NCBI GenBank assembly: GCA_022579005.1
Contig: MU401597.1
Span: 38,726-102,725 of the forward strand
Direction of reading: 5' to 3'
DNA length: 64,000 nucleotides
DNA from: Poronia punctata
Taxonomy: Eukaryota; Ascomycota; Sordariomycetes; Xylariales; Xylariaceae
Of the stretch, positions 22,801-36,599 are shown in pieces. The notes under the pieces are model-generated. The model was not told where the DNA came from. It was given only the letters and a program-made list of their open reading frames with translations, and ran no database searches. The translations under genes were made by a program, and so were the position numbers. Every line of letters starts with the position of its first letter. Positions within the stretch are counted from its first letter, which is position 1.

Positions 22801-25800
22801 AGCTGCTCCGAGAAGGTGGCGGCACGGTTGGGATCCATACGGCCGTTTATCGGCGTTGCGACTCTGCGCTCACTCGATGTCACGTCGCTGCCAGATAGTC
22901 TGATGGAGGAGAACCTTGGAGAATTGTTGACTAGAGTGCTGTACCGACTCCGCTTTGCCGGCGAACAGCGACCGTTCGACCCTGTGTCTGTGGTTTATAT
23001 GTTGCCATTGATTTTTGCAGTCCTCCGGAAAGGTGGCGTCGGACAAGCTGCTGATGACAAGGAGACGCAGCTAGTTCTTGCCATCGAATTTTTGTCTTTC
23101 CATGCGCTTATCTGCTCCGACGAGCACCTACCGCGGGTTGAACTCCTTACCACGCTTATATCGGCCCTGCAGGTCTACAATCATCATTACAAACTATTGA
23201 AGGACTGCTTTTCCGACATTGTCCGTTCCATTGCCCCGAACATCAAAGCCGAGGAGATAGATGCGCTCTGCAAAGGGGCCACAGTACCGCAGTCCAACGT
23301 GCGCGAGACTGTACTGCAGGCTATCAGCGCGGAGGTTGATATGAGCGATCAACAATTCTCCGAAGAGCTCTGGATTGCTTGCCATGATGATGTTCCGGAG
23401 AATCAGGAACTAGGGCAGGAGATATGGGACGAGAATGGTTTCCAAGTGCCAAAAGAGGCAGCAGTTCGCTTACTTCCGTACTTGAAGAGCAACGACGCTC
23501 AGCTGAGGAGGGCGGCAGCTAGGGCATTGGGAGAAACTTGTAAAGCCTTCCCATGCGTCATTGAAGACACCTTGTCGCGTCTACGCGCGTCGTATACCGA
23601 ATTTGCCAAACCACGGCTCCCCCAGCTGGATGAGTATGGCATGCCGAAAAAGGTTGACCTCTCTGACCCTTGGGAAGCGCGCCATGGTATTGCAACTGCC
23701 CTCAAATACCTCGCCCCCTATTTGGAAAAGTCAATGATTGACAGTTTTCTGGGGTTCCTCATCGACGGTGGCCCATTTGGTGATCATAATGCCGTGGTTC
23801 GGGGTGAAATGCTTGAGGCCGCTCTCGCAGCAGTCGACTTACACGGAAGAGCGCTAGTTGATAGGCTGATGAAGACACTTGAACGTACTCTCTCCGGGCC
23901 AGACAAGGGCTCTAGTGCTAGTGACCGTGTCAACGAGGCCGTCATCATTCTCTATGGAGCCTTGGCCCGCCACCTGAGACCTGGCGACATTAAAATCCCA
24001 GCAGTCTTGGAGCGATTGATGGCTACTCTGAGCACCCCGTCCGAAACTGTGCAATACGCAGTAGCCGAGTGTTTGCCCCCTCTGGTTCGTACGTGTGGGG
24101 ACAAATCCTCAAAGTACTCTGACCAACTGATCGAAACCCTCCTGTCGTCCAAGAACTATGCAGCCAAGCGTGGAGCAGCGTATGGACTGGCAGGCCTGGT
24201 CCTTGGTCGGGGCATATCGGTGCTACGTGAATATCGCATTCTCATTACTCTAAAGAGCGCTACTGAGAACAAGAAGGAACCGCACCAGCGTGAGGGTGCG
24301 TACATTGCGTTTGAATTGTTGGCAACGTTTCTTGGCCGTCTTTTCGAACCCTACGTTGTCCAGATCGTGCCCCAACTCTTGGTAGGGTTCGGCGACAGCA
24401 GTGCGGACGTGCGGGAGGCCTGCCTTGCTGCGGCAAAAGCTTGCTTCGCTAAACTAAGTTCTTACGGTGTCAAGCAAATTCTCCCCACCTTACTCAGCGG
24501 GCTCGATGACGACCAGTGGCGCAGTAAACGTGGAGCGTGTGAGTTGCTTGGTGCTATGGCCTACTTGGATCCTAAGCAGCTAGCGCAAAGTCTGCCGGAT
24601 ATCATTCCACCACTTACCGGTGTCCTTAACGATACACATAAAGAAGTTCGGGCAGCAGGCAACAAAAGTTTGAAGCGGTTCGGTGAGGTCATTGAGAACC
24701 CGGAGGTCAAGAGCCTTGTCGATATCCTCCTCAAGGCACTTAGCGACCCCACCAAGTATACCGATGACGCGCTAGATGCTCTCATCAAGGTGCAGTTCGT
24801 TCACTACCTCGATGCGCCTTCGCTGGCCTTGGTGACGAGGATCTTGCAACGAGGGCTGGGCGATCGCTCCAACACTAAGCGGAAGGCGTCTCAAGTCATA
24901 GGTAGCCTGGCGCACCTTACGGAACGGAAAGATTTGATTACCCACCTTCCGGTTCTTGTGTCTGGGTTGAAAGTGGCAGCCGTGGACCCGGTGCCTACAA
25001 CGAGGGCGACAGCTTCGCGGGCCTTAGGGTCACTTGTAGAAAAGCTTGGCGAAGATGCGCTGCCCGATCTCATCCCCAGTCTCATGCAGACTCTCAAGTC
25101 GGATACCGGCGCTGGGGACCGTCTCGGCTCAGCACAGGCACTTAGCGAAGTTCTTGCTGGATTGGGCACCTCAAGGTTGGAGGAGATTATGCCTACGATA
25201 CTCCAGAACGTCGAGTCTTCCAAGGCCGTTGTGCGAGAAGGCTTCATGTCCCTGTTCGTCTTCCTACCGGTTTGCTTTGGTAACAGCTTTGCAAACTATC
25301 TGGGGAGGATCATTCCTCCCATCCTCACGGGGCTTACGGACGAGGTTGAATCCATTCGCGATACTGCTCTGCGCGCTGGTCGTCTTCTAGTCAAGAATTT
25401 TGCCGCCAGAGCCGTGGATCTTCTGCTACCGGAATTAGAGCGCGGCTTGGCGGATGACAGCTACAGGATCCGTCTCAGTTCAGTCGAACTGGTCGGTGAC
25501 CTTTTGTTCAATCTTACTGGCATTACTGGTAATGCTGATGCCGAAGACGAAGAAGAGAAAGCGAAGGAAGCAGGCGCGTCTCTTCGCGAGATCCTGGGAG
25601 ATGAGAAACGTAACAAAGTTCTATCAGCACTGTATATCTGCCGCTGCGATACGGCCGCTGCCGTGCGCTCAGCTGCCATCAGTGTTTGGAAGGCTTTGGT
25701 TGCGTCGCCCCGTATTCTGAGGGAACTGACACCGACACTGACGCAACTTATCATTCGCCGGCTCGGCAGCCCTAGTATGGAACATAAGCTGATAGCTAGT

Positions 25801-28141
25801 AATGCACTTGGCGAACTGATCCGAAGGGCCGGTGATGGTGTTCTCTCAACGCTTCTGCCCACGCTGGAGGAAGGTCTCCAGACTTCTGCAGACACAGATG
25901 CTAAACAAGGAATCTGCTTGGCCCTCAAAGAACTCATCTCCTCGGCTTCTGACGAGGCGCTAGAAGACCACGAGAAAACGCTCATCTCGGTTGTACGGAC
26001 AGCCCTGACTGACTTTGATGAAGACGTCCGGGAGGCTGCTGCTGAGGCATTTGACTCGTTACAGCATATCCTCGGCAAGCGTGCCATCGACCAGGTCCTA
26101 CCGTACCTCCTGAACCTTTTACGTTCAGAAGACGACGCTGACAATGCTCTCTCCGCTTTGCTTACGCTCCTTACAGAACCAACCAGGTCGAATATCATTT
26201 TGCCAAACCTCATCCCTACCTTGACTACGGCCCCCATCTCGGCATTTGATGCAAGAGCTCTAGCATCCTTGTCGCGCGTTGCTGGTTCGGCTATGAATCG
26301 AAGACTGCCCAGCATCATCAATTCGCTCATGGATAGTATTGTCGGCGCAACTGACGAGGACCTCCAAGCCGAACTAGAGGAGTCGATGGATACGGTCATC
26401 CAGTCCGTTGATGAGTACGATGGCCTTAATACAGTTATGAATGTCCTATTGCAGCTTGTCAAGAACGATGACCATCGCAAACGTGCGATCACGGCTTCGC
26501 GCCTTGCAAACTTCTTCGCGCATTCTGATGTGGACTATTCTCGGTATAACCAGGACATCATTCGCGCTCTCCTTGTATCCTTTGATGATAGGGACAGCGA
26601 CGTTGTCAAGGCGGCGTGGGCCGCACTCTCTGAATTCACCAAAAAGCTAAAGAAGGAGGAGATGGAAGCACTGGTGCCTTCTGCCAGGCAGTCGCTACAG
26701 CAGGTTGGCGTGGCCGGCACCAACCTTGCAGGATTCGAGCTTCCAAAGGGTATCAATGCTATTTTGCCCATCTTCCTTCAGGGTCTCATGAACGGCACAC
26801 CGGAGCAACGGACCAGTGCGGCATTGGCCATTTCAGACATCATTGACAGGACGAGCGAGAACTCACTCAAGCCCTTTGTCACCCAGATTACGGGCCCACT
26901 CATCCGTGTAGTATCCGAGCGCTCAACCGACGTCAAGTCTGCCATTCTTCTCACGCTTAACAACCTCTTAGAGAAAATGCCGACGGCTCTTAAGCCTTTC
27001 CTACCGCAGCTACAGAGGACTTTTGCGCGGTCTCTTGCAGACACGACAAGCGAGCAGCTTCGGTCGCGGGCAGCCAAGGCTCTCGGTACCCTCATCAAGT
27101 TCACCCCGCGCGTTGACCCGCTAATAGCAGAGCTTGTCGCTGGGGCCAAGACGTCCGATCCTGGCGTGAGGGCAGCCATGTTGAAGGCCTTGTATGAAGT
27201 GGTCAGCAAAGCCGGTGGCAACATGGGCGAAGGCTCACGGACAGCCGTCCTAGGTCTCATCGACACTGAGGCAGAAATGAAGGATCCTGCGATGGCGGTA
27301 ACTTACGCCAAACTTCTTGGCGCACTCATAAGAAATGTTCCAGCCGAAATCGCGAACGGCTTGATAAGGAATCGGGTGGCACCCCCTCACTTCAATAGTT
27401 CTTCGGTTCTTGCACTTAATGCGGTTCTGCTCGAGTCCGCGCATACGCTACTAGAGAGTCCCGCAGGCGAAGACTTGCCCGAACTCCTTTGCCAGGGCAT
27501 GTCAAACAAGAATGTAAGCAACACCAGTAGACCCACTTGGGGGACCCTTGAACACACTTTGGTTGCTGACAGGACGATTTCAGCTCTTCGTGGCAGACAA
27601 CACCATCTTAGCAACAGGAAAGTACCTGTTGTCAGATTCGGGCAAATCGTTCGAGGCTACTAGACCAATTTTCTCGACGCTTAGTGCCATCATTAGCCCC
27701 GGGAACCCCTCTGACTCTCGACGACTGGCGTTGGTTGTGGTTCGCACAGTCTCAAGGGCCAACATGGAGCTGGTACGGCCACATCTGGGGTTGCTCGCCC
27801 CGCCTGTGTTCGCCTCAGTGCGTGACCCTGTCATTCCGGTCAAATTGGCGGCGGAGGCAACGTTTGTGGAACTATTTGGGGTAGTGGACGAAGAGACAGC
27901 CGTTTTTAACAGGTACATGAGTGGAGCAGGCGGTGAACTGCCAGCCAACACAAAGAGGAGCATGCAAGACTATTTCAAGCGCGTGGCAGTGCGCCTGGGC
28001 CAACAAGCTAGGGAGAGAAGAGAGGCAGAAGGGGGTCAAGGAGGCTTGGGGCTGAGCCATGATGAGGTAGAAGACGAAAAGGAAGTATGGAGCGTTGGCG
28101 CGGTTGACGTAGGGGACGGTGGCGTTTTCTCTGACGAGTAG
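19851..28141 (+). CDS. gcn1: Gcn1, HEAT-repeat activator of the eIF2-alpha kinase Gcn2
   Basis: Four exons: 19851-20001, 20112-22201, 22261-27513 and 27584-28141, giving 2683 aa, close to the usual ~2670. Gcn1 is a cytoplasmic ribosome-bound scaffold that passes the uncharged-tRNA signal to Gcn2 in general amino-acid control. The protein is an almost unbroken series of HEAT repeats. The eEF3-like segment (~1320-1640) is clear, with DPWEARHGIATALKYLAPYL, IVPQLLVGFGD at ~1449 and DDQWRSKRGACELLGAMAYL. The later segment containing GTPEQRTSAALAISDII lies where yeast Gcn1 binds the RWD domain of Gcn2. Intron 1 is 110 bp with CTGAC; intron 2 is 59 bp, GTGAGA...GCTAACAG...AATAG, phase 0; intron 3 is 70 bp. 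An alternative donor at 22215 with acceptor at 22276-22277 would also keep frame but has poorer signals. Confidence 0.93.
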
Positions 28142-28265
28142 GTCGGGGTAGAAAGAAAGGGGATAGCACAATGCCAGTCTTGATGTTACGTTATACCTAT
28201 TATTGTCAGGGCTTAGCGATATAGCTTATAACGTATGATTGCATTGTATAACGCGTAAAGAGAAG
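28142..28265. other. 3' flank of GCN1 to island edge
   Basis: About 120 bp of balanced DNA after the GCN1 stop, presumably the 3' UTR and poly(A) site, before composition collapses to AT-rich at about 28265. Confidence 0.5.
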
Positions 28266-28294
28266 GATTTTCTCTTTACTACAAAGTTTTTTTA

Positions 28295-28400
28295 TACTAA
28301 ATAAGTAAAGGGAAACTTTTTATAAAAAAAAAATTTTATAGTAGTTTTTACTTTAACTATATTCTTTTTATTATATAAGTATTATATTAATTATAGTTTT
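28295..28400 (+). repeat. Island-edge repeat, copy at right side of island 1
   Basis: ATACTAAATAAGTAAAGGG, then TTTTACTTTAA, then CTTTTTATTATATA and ATTATATTAATTATA recur in the same order at about 45880-45990, beside island 2. Similarity beyond about 100 bp is too weak to call by eye. Confidence 0.5.
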
Positions 28401-30354
28401 TTATAACTTATTAGTTTTAATATATTTTTAAAAAATAAACTAATTTATTAAACTATTTTATAGCTAAAATAAAGCTTTTAAATTATAATAAATAAAGATT
28501 TATAATTTTAAATATAATATTTTTAGTTTTTTAATTTACTTTTTTTACTTTTTTTACATTTTTATAGTAACTAGTTAAAGCTATTTTTTAAAGCTATATT
28601 ATTTTTATATTAACTAAGTTAATTTATTATAAAAAGCTTAACTACTTATTATATACTAATAACTTTATAAAACTATTTACTATTATTAAACTTATAAGTA
28701 TATAAACTATTTAAAGCGTTTTATTAATTATTATTATTATAACTAGTAATTATATATATTAATATACTATAATTTTATTTTTAATATAATAATATTTTTA
28801 TTAACTAAACTAATTATTTATTAGTTATTATATTAAATAATAATATATTTAGTTTTTAAATTAATACTAAGCTTTTTAATAAGCTAACTAATAAATATAG
28901 CTTTTTTATAGCTTAAGCTAGTATAAAAAGGTTTGCTTTAATAATAAAAATAGTAACTATATTTTATTTATTAGCTTACTAGCTAATAAGTTTTTTAAAA
29001 ACGTTATAGTATAAGCTTATAAGCTTTTTTAGTTAATAGTATTATTTATAAAAATTAAATTATTAGCTATATTTAGCTTATTTTTATTACTATATTATAA
29101 AGTAAAGTATTAATTTATATAAAAGTAGTTTAATATTTAGTTAATAGCAGCTTAGTAAGCTAAAAAAGGTTATTATTAAATTATAAAAATTATAAAGTAG
29201 TAAAAGCTATATTTAGCTTAATAATAACTATTGTATATATAATAAATTTAATTCTTTATTAATACTATTAATTGTTTTTAAAGTAGCTTTTTTATTATAA
29301 AAAGCAGCTTAATAAATATTATTAATATAAAAAATATTTTACTAAAAAGATTACTTAACTTATATATTCTTTTAATATAAGCAAACTAAAATAGCTAAAT
29401 TAAGCTTTATTAATACTTATAAATAATTATTACTTTTAAAACCTACTTTAAATTATAGCCCTTTATTAGTTAATATTGTTTTTTTTAAATATATAATACT
29501 TTAAAAAGCTTTAATTCTTTAAAACTTTTAATAAGCAACTATAAAGTTGTTAATATAAATAAAAATAAAAATTTTCTTTTTTATATAGTAATAAAGCCTA
29601 TAAAGTACTAGCTTAAATCTAAGATTTTTAGAATAAATATAAGCTTTTTTTGCTATAAAGATAGTAATTTTTTTAAACTATAAAGTATTTTAAAATTCTT
29701 TAAAATAAAGCTAGACTTTTTATACTTATAAAGCATTTTTTATATATACTTTTTTTATAAAGCGTTATATTAATAAAAGCATTAACTATATTATTTTATT
29801 TTATTTTAAAGTTAAACTTAGCTAAAATAGCTATTAAAGTTTTAAAAAACTTACTTATAAGTATAAAAGCATATATTATTTTACTTTTATATATAAGCTG
29901 TTAATTATTTTATATAATTAACTAAGCTTTACTTTTTAAATAAAAGCTTTTTTTATTAAACTTATAAACATATATTTATATATAGTTTAAAATTAGTTAA
30001 TTTTTAGCTATAAAACTAATAACTTTTTTAAAAGCTTATTTAATTATAACTTTTTAAATAAACTTTTTTTACCTTTTATAAACTTACTTTTTAAAAAATA
30101 GCTTAAAAGCTTTTAATAAAAGCGTAAAAAAATAAAAGCTTGCTTTATAAAGTATATTAAAATACTATTTTATATTTTCTTTTTAAAGTGTAACTATAGT
30201 AGCTATTATTTATAATTTTTACTTTTTTTAAAAAGCGCTTTTAAAATAATATAAAAATTGCTTTAGCGCTTTAGCTTTATTAGCTTTGTTTACTAGCATA
30301 TTATGCTTAAGTTTAACAGTATATAAGCGTTTAATATTAAATATATTTATTTTA

Positions 30355-30960
30355 ATATAAGCTTATTAGCTTAATTTTAATAGTTTAATATAAAGCTTAA
30401 TAAGATAAGTTAAAAATTATTATAATGCTTATTAATATTAGCGTTTTAATTACTATAAGCATTATAGTATTTAAAGGTTAATATAAAAGTATTTAGCTTT
30501 ACTAAACTTAAAGTTTACTATATTTTTAATAGCTTGCTTATTATTTACGTTACTAATAATATTTAAATTATGCTTAAAACCTTTATATTTTGTTTTATTT
30601 TTATAAAGGTTAAAGCTATAAATCTTAGTTTTAAAAATTAAAAGTTTATTTAAAACATTAATAAAAACTTTACAATTAAGTGTTTATAGCTTATTTTTTA
30701 AATCTTTAAGCTTTTTATTAAATATTTAGTTTTTATTAAATTTTATATTTAAAGTATAACTTATATAATTAGTTAAAAGATTTTAAATTTTTATATATAT
30801 TAGTTAACTTATAGCTAATTAAATAACTTATTTAAGCTTTAAAGCTTAGTTTTAACATTTTCTTTTATACGTTAGTAGTAAAAGCATAAACTTTATACTT
30901 ATAAACTTATAAATAATTTAAGCATAGTTTTTTAATTTTAATATAATTATTTCTAATAAA
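30355..30960 (+). repeat. Dispersed RIP repeat, second copy of the 1-745 segment
   Basis: Colinear with 1-745 and in the same orientation, ending near ATTTTAATATAATTATTTC. The two copies differ by many transitions and small indels. The source element is not identified. Confidence 0.6.
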
Positions 30961-32268
30961 TTGTATTAACTATATCTAGTAAAGTAAAAAGTAGTAAACG
31001 GTGCTAAGATTAGCGTAGCTAGTATATATATTAAATATATAAAATTAGTTTATATATATATAACTAGTTTATAAGTGCACGTTACTTAACTTTTATAGTT
31101 AAGCAACACTTATATTTATTTTAATTATATATTAGTTAAGCAGTTTAACTTACAGCTTTATTTATAAAAGCTATAAGGTAAATTATACTTACTACTTAAT
31201 TAAGCAATAAGTAAAATATGCTTTACGCTTTTTACTTTTTTAATATTATATACTTTTTATTTTAGCTTTATTTTTAATCTTATAATTATTAAACAACTTA
31301 AAAGTGTTTTTACTTAGTACTATATAAATAATGCGCAGCGCGTATGCTTTAAACTAAGTATACACTTTTTTTTCTTATTAGTTATTATATATAACTTTAT
31401 TATTAATAAACTTAAAATAGTTATAGCGTAATTTATAAAGCGCGTAGTTAATTTTTTAATTAACGCGCTATATATATTATATCTTTTTAAATAAGCTTTG
31501 CTTATCTTTTTAATATTAAATTAATTATAGCTTAATTTGCTAATATGTGCTAAACGCTTTTTTACTTTAATAATAACTCCTTTATTATTTTTAAAGTAAA
31601 CTTATTATTTATTATATACTTTTTATTTAAACTAAACAATTTAAATATTATAATAAAGTTTTTTTAACTTTTATAATATAAAAAAAACGTATTAAAATAA
31701 AACTTAATTTTTAAATTAAATTTAAATATAGTAAACTAAGTATAACTAATTAGATTTCTTTTTACTATTATAGTAAATAAAGTGCATATAAAAAGAGTAG
31801 CTTAAAATAACTAGCACTTTTAGCTTTTATAGTTATATTTAGCTAAAGGTTTTATAATTCTTTTTAAAAAACGTATACTTAGTACTTTATTTAATTGCTT
31901 ATTTTATAACTAAACTTTTTGCTTGTATTTTATACTTTATTAAATATAAACTTTATACTTTTAAAAAGTTTTTAAGTACTTTAAATCTTTTTACTTAACT
32001 ATATAATACTTATACTTTAATTAAGTATACTTTTATAAACATTTTTAATTAGGTTTATATATGCTTAGCGCTTAAAGTACTTTATACTTATATACTTTTT
32101 TTTTATATTTATATTTTTTAATTATTAAAAGTGTTTTTTGCTAAATATTAACTTTTTAATATAAATTAGTACCTTAATTATTAATTATTATAGCTTGATT
32201 AAAAATAGTATATTTATTATTATTCTTTAATTTATTTTTATACTAGCTATACTAGCTAATTATGCGCT

Positions 32269-32465
32269 TAATATAACGTATTATAAAGGGACTTATTATA
32301 AGGATAAAGTTTTATAGCCTATAGATTAAATAGCTAGATTAAATAAAAACTAGCGTACTAAGGTTAATTAGTTAGTAATAACTAATTAACTTAACTTTGC
32401 GAGATTTTTTTTTAATATTATTACTCTATAAAAGTTACTATATTACTTTATAGTTTTTTTTACTA
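32269..32465 (+). repeat. 5' LTR of chromovirus copy A
   Basis: Starts TAATATAACGTATTATAAA and ends TTTTTTTTACTA. It contains the palindromic core TTAGTTAGTAATAACTAATTAA shared by all four LTRs. Preceded by GCGCT. Confidence 0.9.
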
Positions 32466-33520
32466 AATAGTGCGATAAGTTAATTAATTAATATAACTTA
32501 TTTAGTTATATTTTACTTTTTTTTATAGCAGCAGCTAGGTATAAATTAAACACATCGTTTTTTAAAACTTTAGCACTTATTTTATACCTTTTTAAAGCTT
32601 AAATCTTAACTAAAGTAATAAGCCAGGTTATTTTTTAAGACTTTAAGCATTATTACTAAGTTAAAAACCAGCTAAAGTTATTTTTTTAAATCTTTTTAAC
32701 TAATGTTAATTATATTTTTATAAATGCTTTTTTATATTAAGCAAAAACCTTATAAATAAGTTAAAGTTATATAATTTTTTTTAAAATAGCTAAAGCTATC
32801 TTTATTTTACTATATTTAAGTTGTAAATAAAGTAATCTTTTATAGCGCTAACGTTTATAGTTATTTTTACTAAAGCTTAATTTATTAAAACGCTTAGCTA
32901 TACTTTATATATTATATATTGCTTATTTTTTTAAACTTATAAAGTGTAAAAGTATTATATAAAATTCTTATTTTTTAAATTTATATTAAACAGTTTTTTT
33001 TTACTTTTTACTTATTATATATATTTATTTTTTATATTACTTTTTAGTTAAACTAAAAGCTAAATAAGCAAGCTAAATAAATAAAATAAGTAATAATAGT
33101 AGCAAAGCTAATAGCAACCTTATTATAAGCAATGTTAATAAATTAAGCTATAAGTTTTAAATAATTTACGCTGTTAATATATTAACTTTATTAAATTGTT
33201 ATAATTTATTTAATTTTTAAGTGCTACTTAGACCTTAATAAGGCTTGCAAAACAATTTACATATTATAAGCGCTAAGAATATTAAAAAAAAAATAAAGTA
33301 ATATAGTAAGCTTTAAAATAAAACATATTTAATTAAAAGCAGTTTTAAAAGCAAATAAATTAAACTATTAAGTATTTAGTAAATTAAATTAAAAAAGTAA
33401 ACAATTTTTAAATAAACATAAAATTTAATATAAAGTTTATAATAAGTAAAATAAACTTATTTATTTAAACTGCTTAAAGCAAGCTAGTAATACTATAACT
33501 ATTAACTTTAATATAAGCGC

Positions 33521-33583
33521 ACTTTATATAAAAGCAAGCATACTTTATATAAAAGCAAGTATACTTTATATAAAAGTAAGCAT
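33521..33583 (+). repeat. Three tandem 21-bp units inside copy A
   Basis: The unit is ACTTTATATAAAAGCAAGCA plus T, three times, differing by one transition each. 21 bp is seven codons, so it could have been an in-frame expansion in gag. Not seen at the matching place in copy B. Confidence 0.8.
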
Positions 33584-34088
33584 AGCTTATAATTTAAAAA
33601 TAAGTTTAAATAATATAACTAGTATATATATTAAAAATAAAAATAGTATACTTATAGCTTACTTAGCAAATATTTAATCTTTATAGATTTAAAATAAATA
33701 TACTATATAAAAAGACTTTAAACTTTAAAAGCTTTTTTAAGCTTTTTTTAAGCTAACAACTTTTATAAAAATAGTAATTTATTATTATAAGTTAACTTTT
33801 AATTAACTAGTTATATACTTTTTAAAAATAACTAACTTTAAGTTTAATTTATAAAGCTTTTAGCTTAATAGTTTTTAGTTTAACTTTTAACTAAACTAGT
33901 AACAATAAATACTTTAAAAAGTTATTTTAACTATTTTAAAAAAACTTAACTTTTTATATTATATATATAGTTAAAATATAAATAAAAACTATAATAAATA
34001 AAATAGCAAGCAAAAGCTTTTAAAAAAAACTTTAAAAAAACTTAAGCAATAATAACGACGGTTTTTTATAAAAACTACTAAAACTTAT

Positions 34089-34155
34089 AAGTTTATAAAA
34101 ACTATTAAGTTTATAAAAACTATTAAGTTTATAAAAACTATTAAGTTTATAAAAG
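34089..34155 (+). repeat. Tandem 18-bp units inside copy A
   Basis: The unit AAGTTTATAAAAACTATT repeats three times plus a partial fourth. Also a multiple of three. Copy B lacks a clean equivalent here but has its own 18-bp array at 51753-51806. Confidence 0.8.
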
Positions 34156-36599
34156 CTACTTAAAAGTAATAAATACTTCTATTATAACTTAATATTGTTA
34201 TTTAGTAATAACTTTAATAATTAAAAAATAAAAATTAAAAAAGAAAATATTAATACCTTTATATTTAACTTTAAAAGTTTAAAAAACTTTAATTAAGTAA
34301 ATAAAAAATTTAAAACTATTTATATAAACATATAAGCTTTTATTAATAAAGTTAATACTATATTAAAAAATATTAAAAGTAGTACTAATAAAAGCTAGTT
34401 AGTATAGTTATAGCTTACTTTATTAAGCAAAGCTATAGCTTATTAGTAAAATTTAGTTTTTACTATTTAAAAAAAACGCTTTTAAAACAAAAGTATTTAA
34501 AAGATAATAAACTAACTTAGCTAACGTTTTATTATAGCTTTAAGTATTGCTACTAAAAAAAATAACTTTTTATAGCTTAAGCTTAAAAATATTATATATA
34601 ATAAAAACGTATTAAAAAAATACTTTTAAAAAAAAACTTAAATATATTAAAGCAAGCTATTTATTAACAAGCAAAATTTTAACTAAATAAAAGTAGTTAT
34701 AGCTATATAGTTAGCTATAAACCTAGCTTTAAAGCAAAACGTACTTATGCTTAACTAAATAAAAAGCCTTAGCAAATATTTTAAACTTCTTGCTTATAAA
34801 AAAGCAGTACTTTTTTAGTAGCAAAATCTATATATTTTTAAATTGAAAAGAAAAAAAAGCAAAGCAGCTAAATAATTTTTTTAAAAACTAATTAAATAAC
34901 AAAGGCAACAATAAAACTAAAAGCTGCCGGCGTAATAAACGCAATAAAAGCTATAATTACAATAAAAGCAATAATTGCAACAAAAGTTAAAATTGCAATA
35001 ATTATAGTTATTATAAAAATAACTATAAAAAAACAAATACTAATTTAAAAAATAAAAAGAAAATAAAAATAAACTTTAAAGCAAAAATAAAAATAAACTT
35101 TAAAACAAAAACAAATTTAAAAATAAAAATAAAAAAGAAAACTATTTAAACCTAGTAAAAAAAAAGAAGTTAAACTATAAATTTAACTTAAATAAAAGCT
35201 TAATTAACTTATTAAAAAAAAACTTTTTAGATTTAAAGTTAAATAAAGCATTTATAGTTATTAACTATAATATATATTATAACCATTATAGCAGTATATT
35301 TTTAAACTTAAAAAGAAAACGCTATAGCTAAAAGTGTACTTAAAAACTAGCAAAATTTTACAACACCTTTACTTTAAACCTACTTAAGCTAAATTATATA
35401 AAATATAACTAATTCTTTAAGTTATAAAATTAACTATTTAAGCACTTAAAAAAATGCTAAAAAAATAAAAAACTTAATTTAAAACTTAATAATAAAGTTT
35501 ATTTTGCTAGATTTAATAAATCGGAAATTTTAAAATTACGTATTTAAGTTATAACCTCTTTAAAAACCTAGATAAAAAAATTTATTAGTTAATTTTAATA
35601 CTTTTACTTATATATTTTAGTTTATATAAAGCCTAAATTTCCAAAAACGACTATTTGTTTTAATATTAAAATAGGTTATAATATTATTACTTATAACTTA
35701 TTAAATATAACTATATATACTACTAAAAAACAATTAAGCAAGGTTTAAAGTATTAATAGCAAATAAGTTAAGTATACTAAATAAGCTACTTTAAAAATGT
35801 ATATAGTAAAAATAAGCAAATTTAAAAATAAATAAGTTAAGTTTATAATATTTGCATAAGTATTAAATAAAATTATAAAACTTTAAATCTTCTTAAAAAC
35901 TAATTTTAATAATACTTATATAGCTAAAATTAACTTTAAAACTTAAACTATTATATTTAATATAGTAAAAGGTTTTAATACTTTTTTTATAATTTAATTA
36001 AAGTTATATTTTTATATTTAAAAAGTAACGCTAGCTTATAAAGTGCTATTAAAACTAAAAAGGACTTTATTAGCTTTAATTTAATATAAATTGCTACTTT
36101 TAAACTAAAATTTTATTTTTAAACTAATATATAAAAATGCTTTTTTTTGTTTATAAAATTAACTACTTTAAATATTATAATTATAGCTAACTTATTACTT
36201 AAGCTAAAAAAAGTTAAAAAAAGTATAAAAGTAAATATAATTAATAAATAAACTAAAATTAAAGTATAAAAAGCTATTTAAAAAAATATTTAAAAGCTAT
36301 AGCAGTAGTAGCTATAATATTATAAATACTTACACTTATTAAAGCAACTAGCAAAGTAAATATTGCTAATAATGTTTTTATTAAATATTTAATTAACGCT
36401 AAAATACTAAACTTACTTATATATATAGCTTTAGCTACTAAAAAATACTTTATTTTAAGTAAAGAAATATAAAATATAATAACTTAATTAAAAATTGTTA
36501 AAGTTTTTAATATTAAAACTAATTAGGCTAAAAATAAGAAAATATGCAACTTTAAACTTAAAGTAATTAAATTCTTATTAACTATAAAAATTTAAAAGC

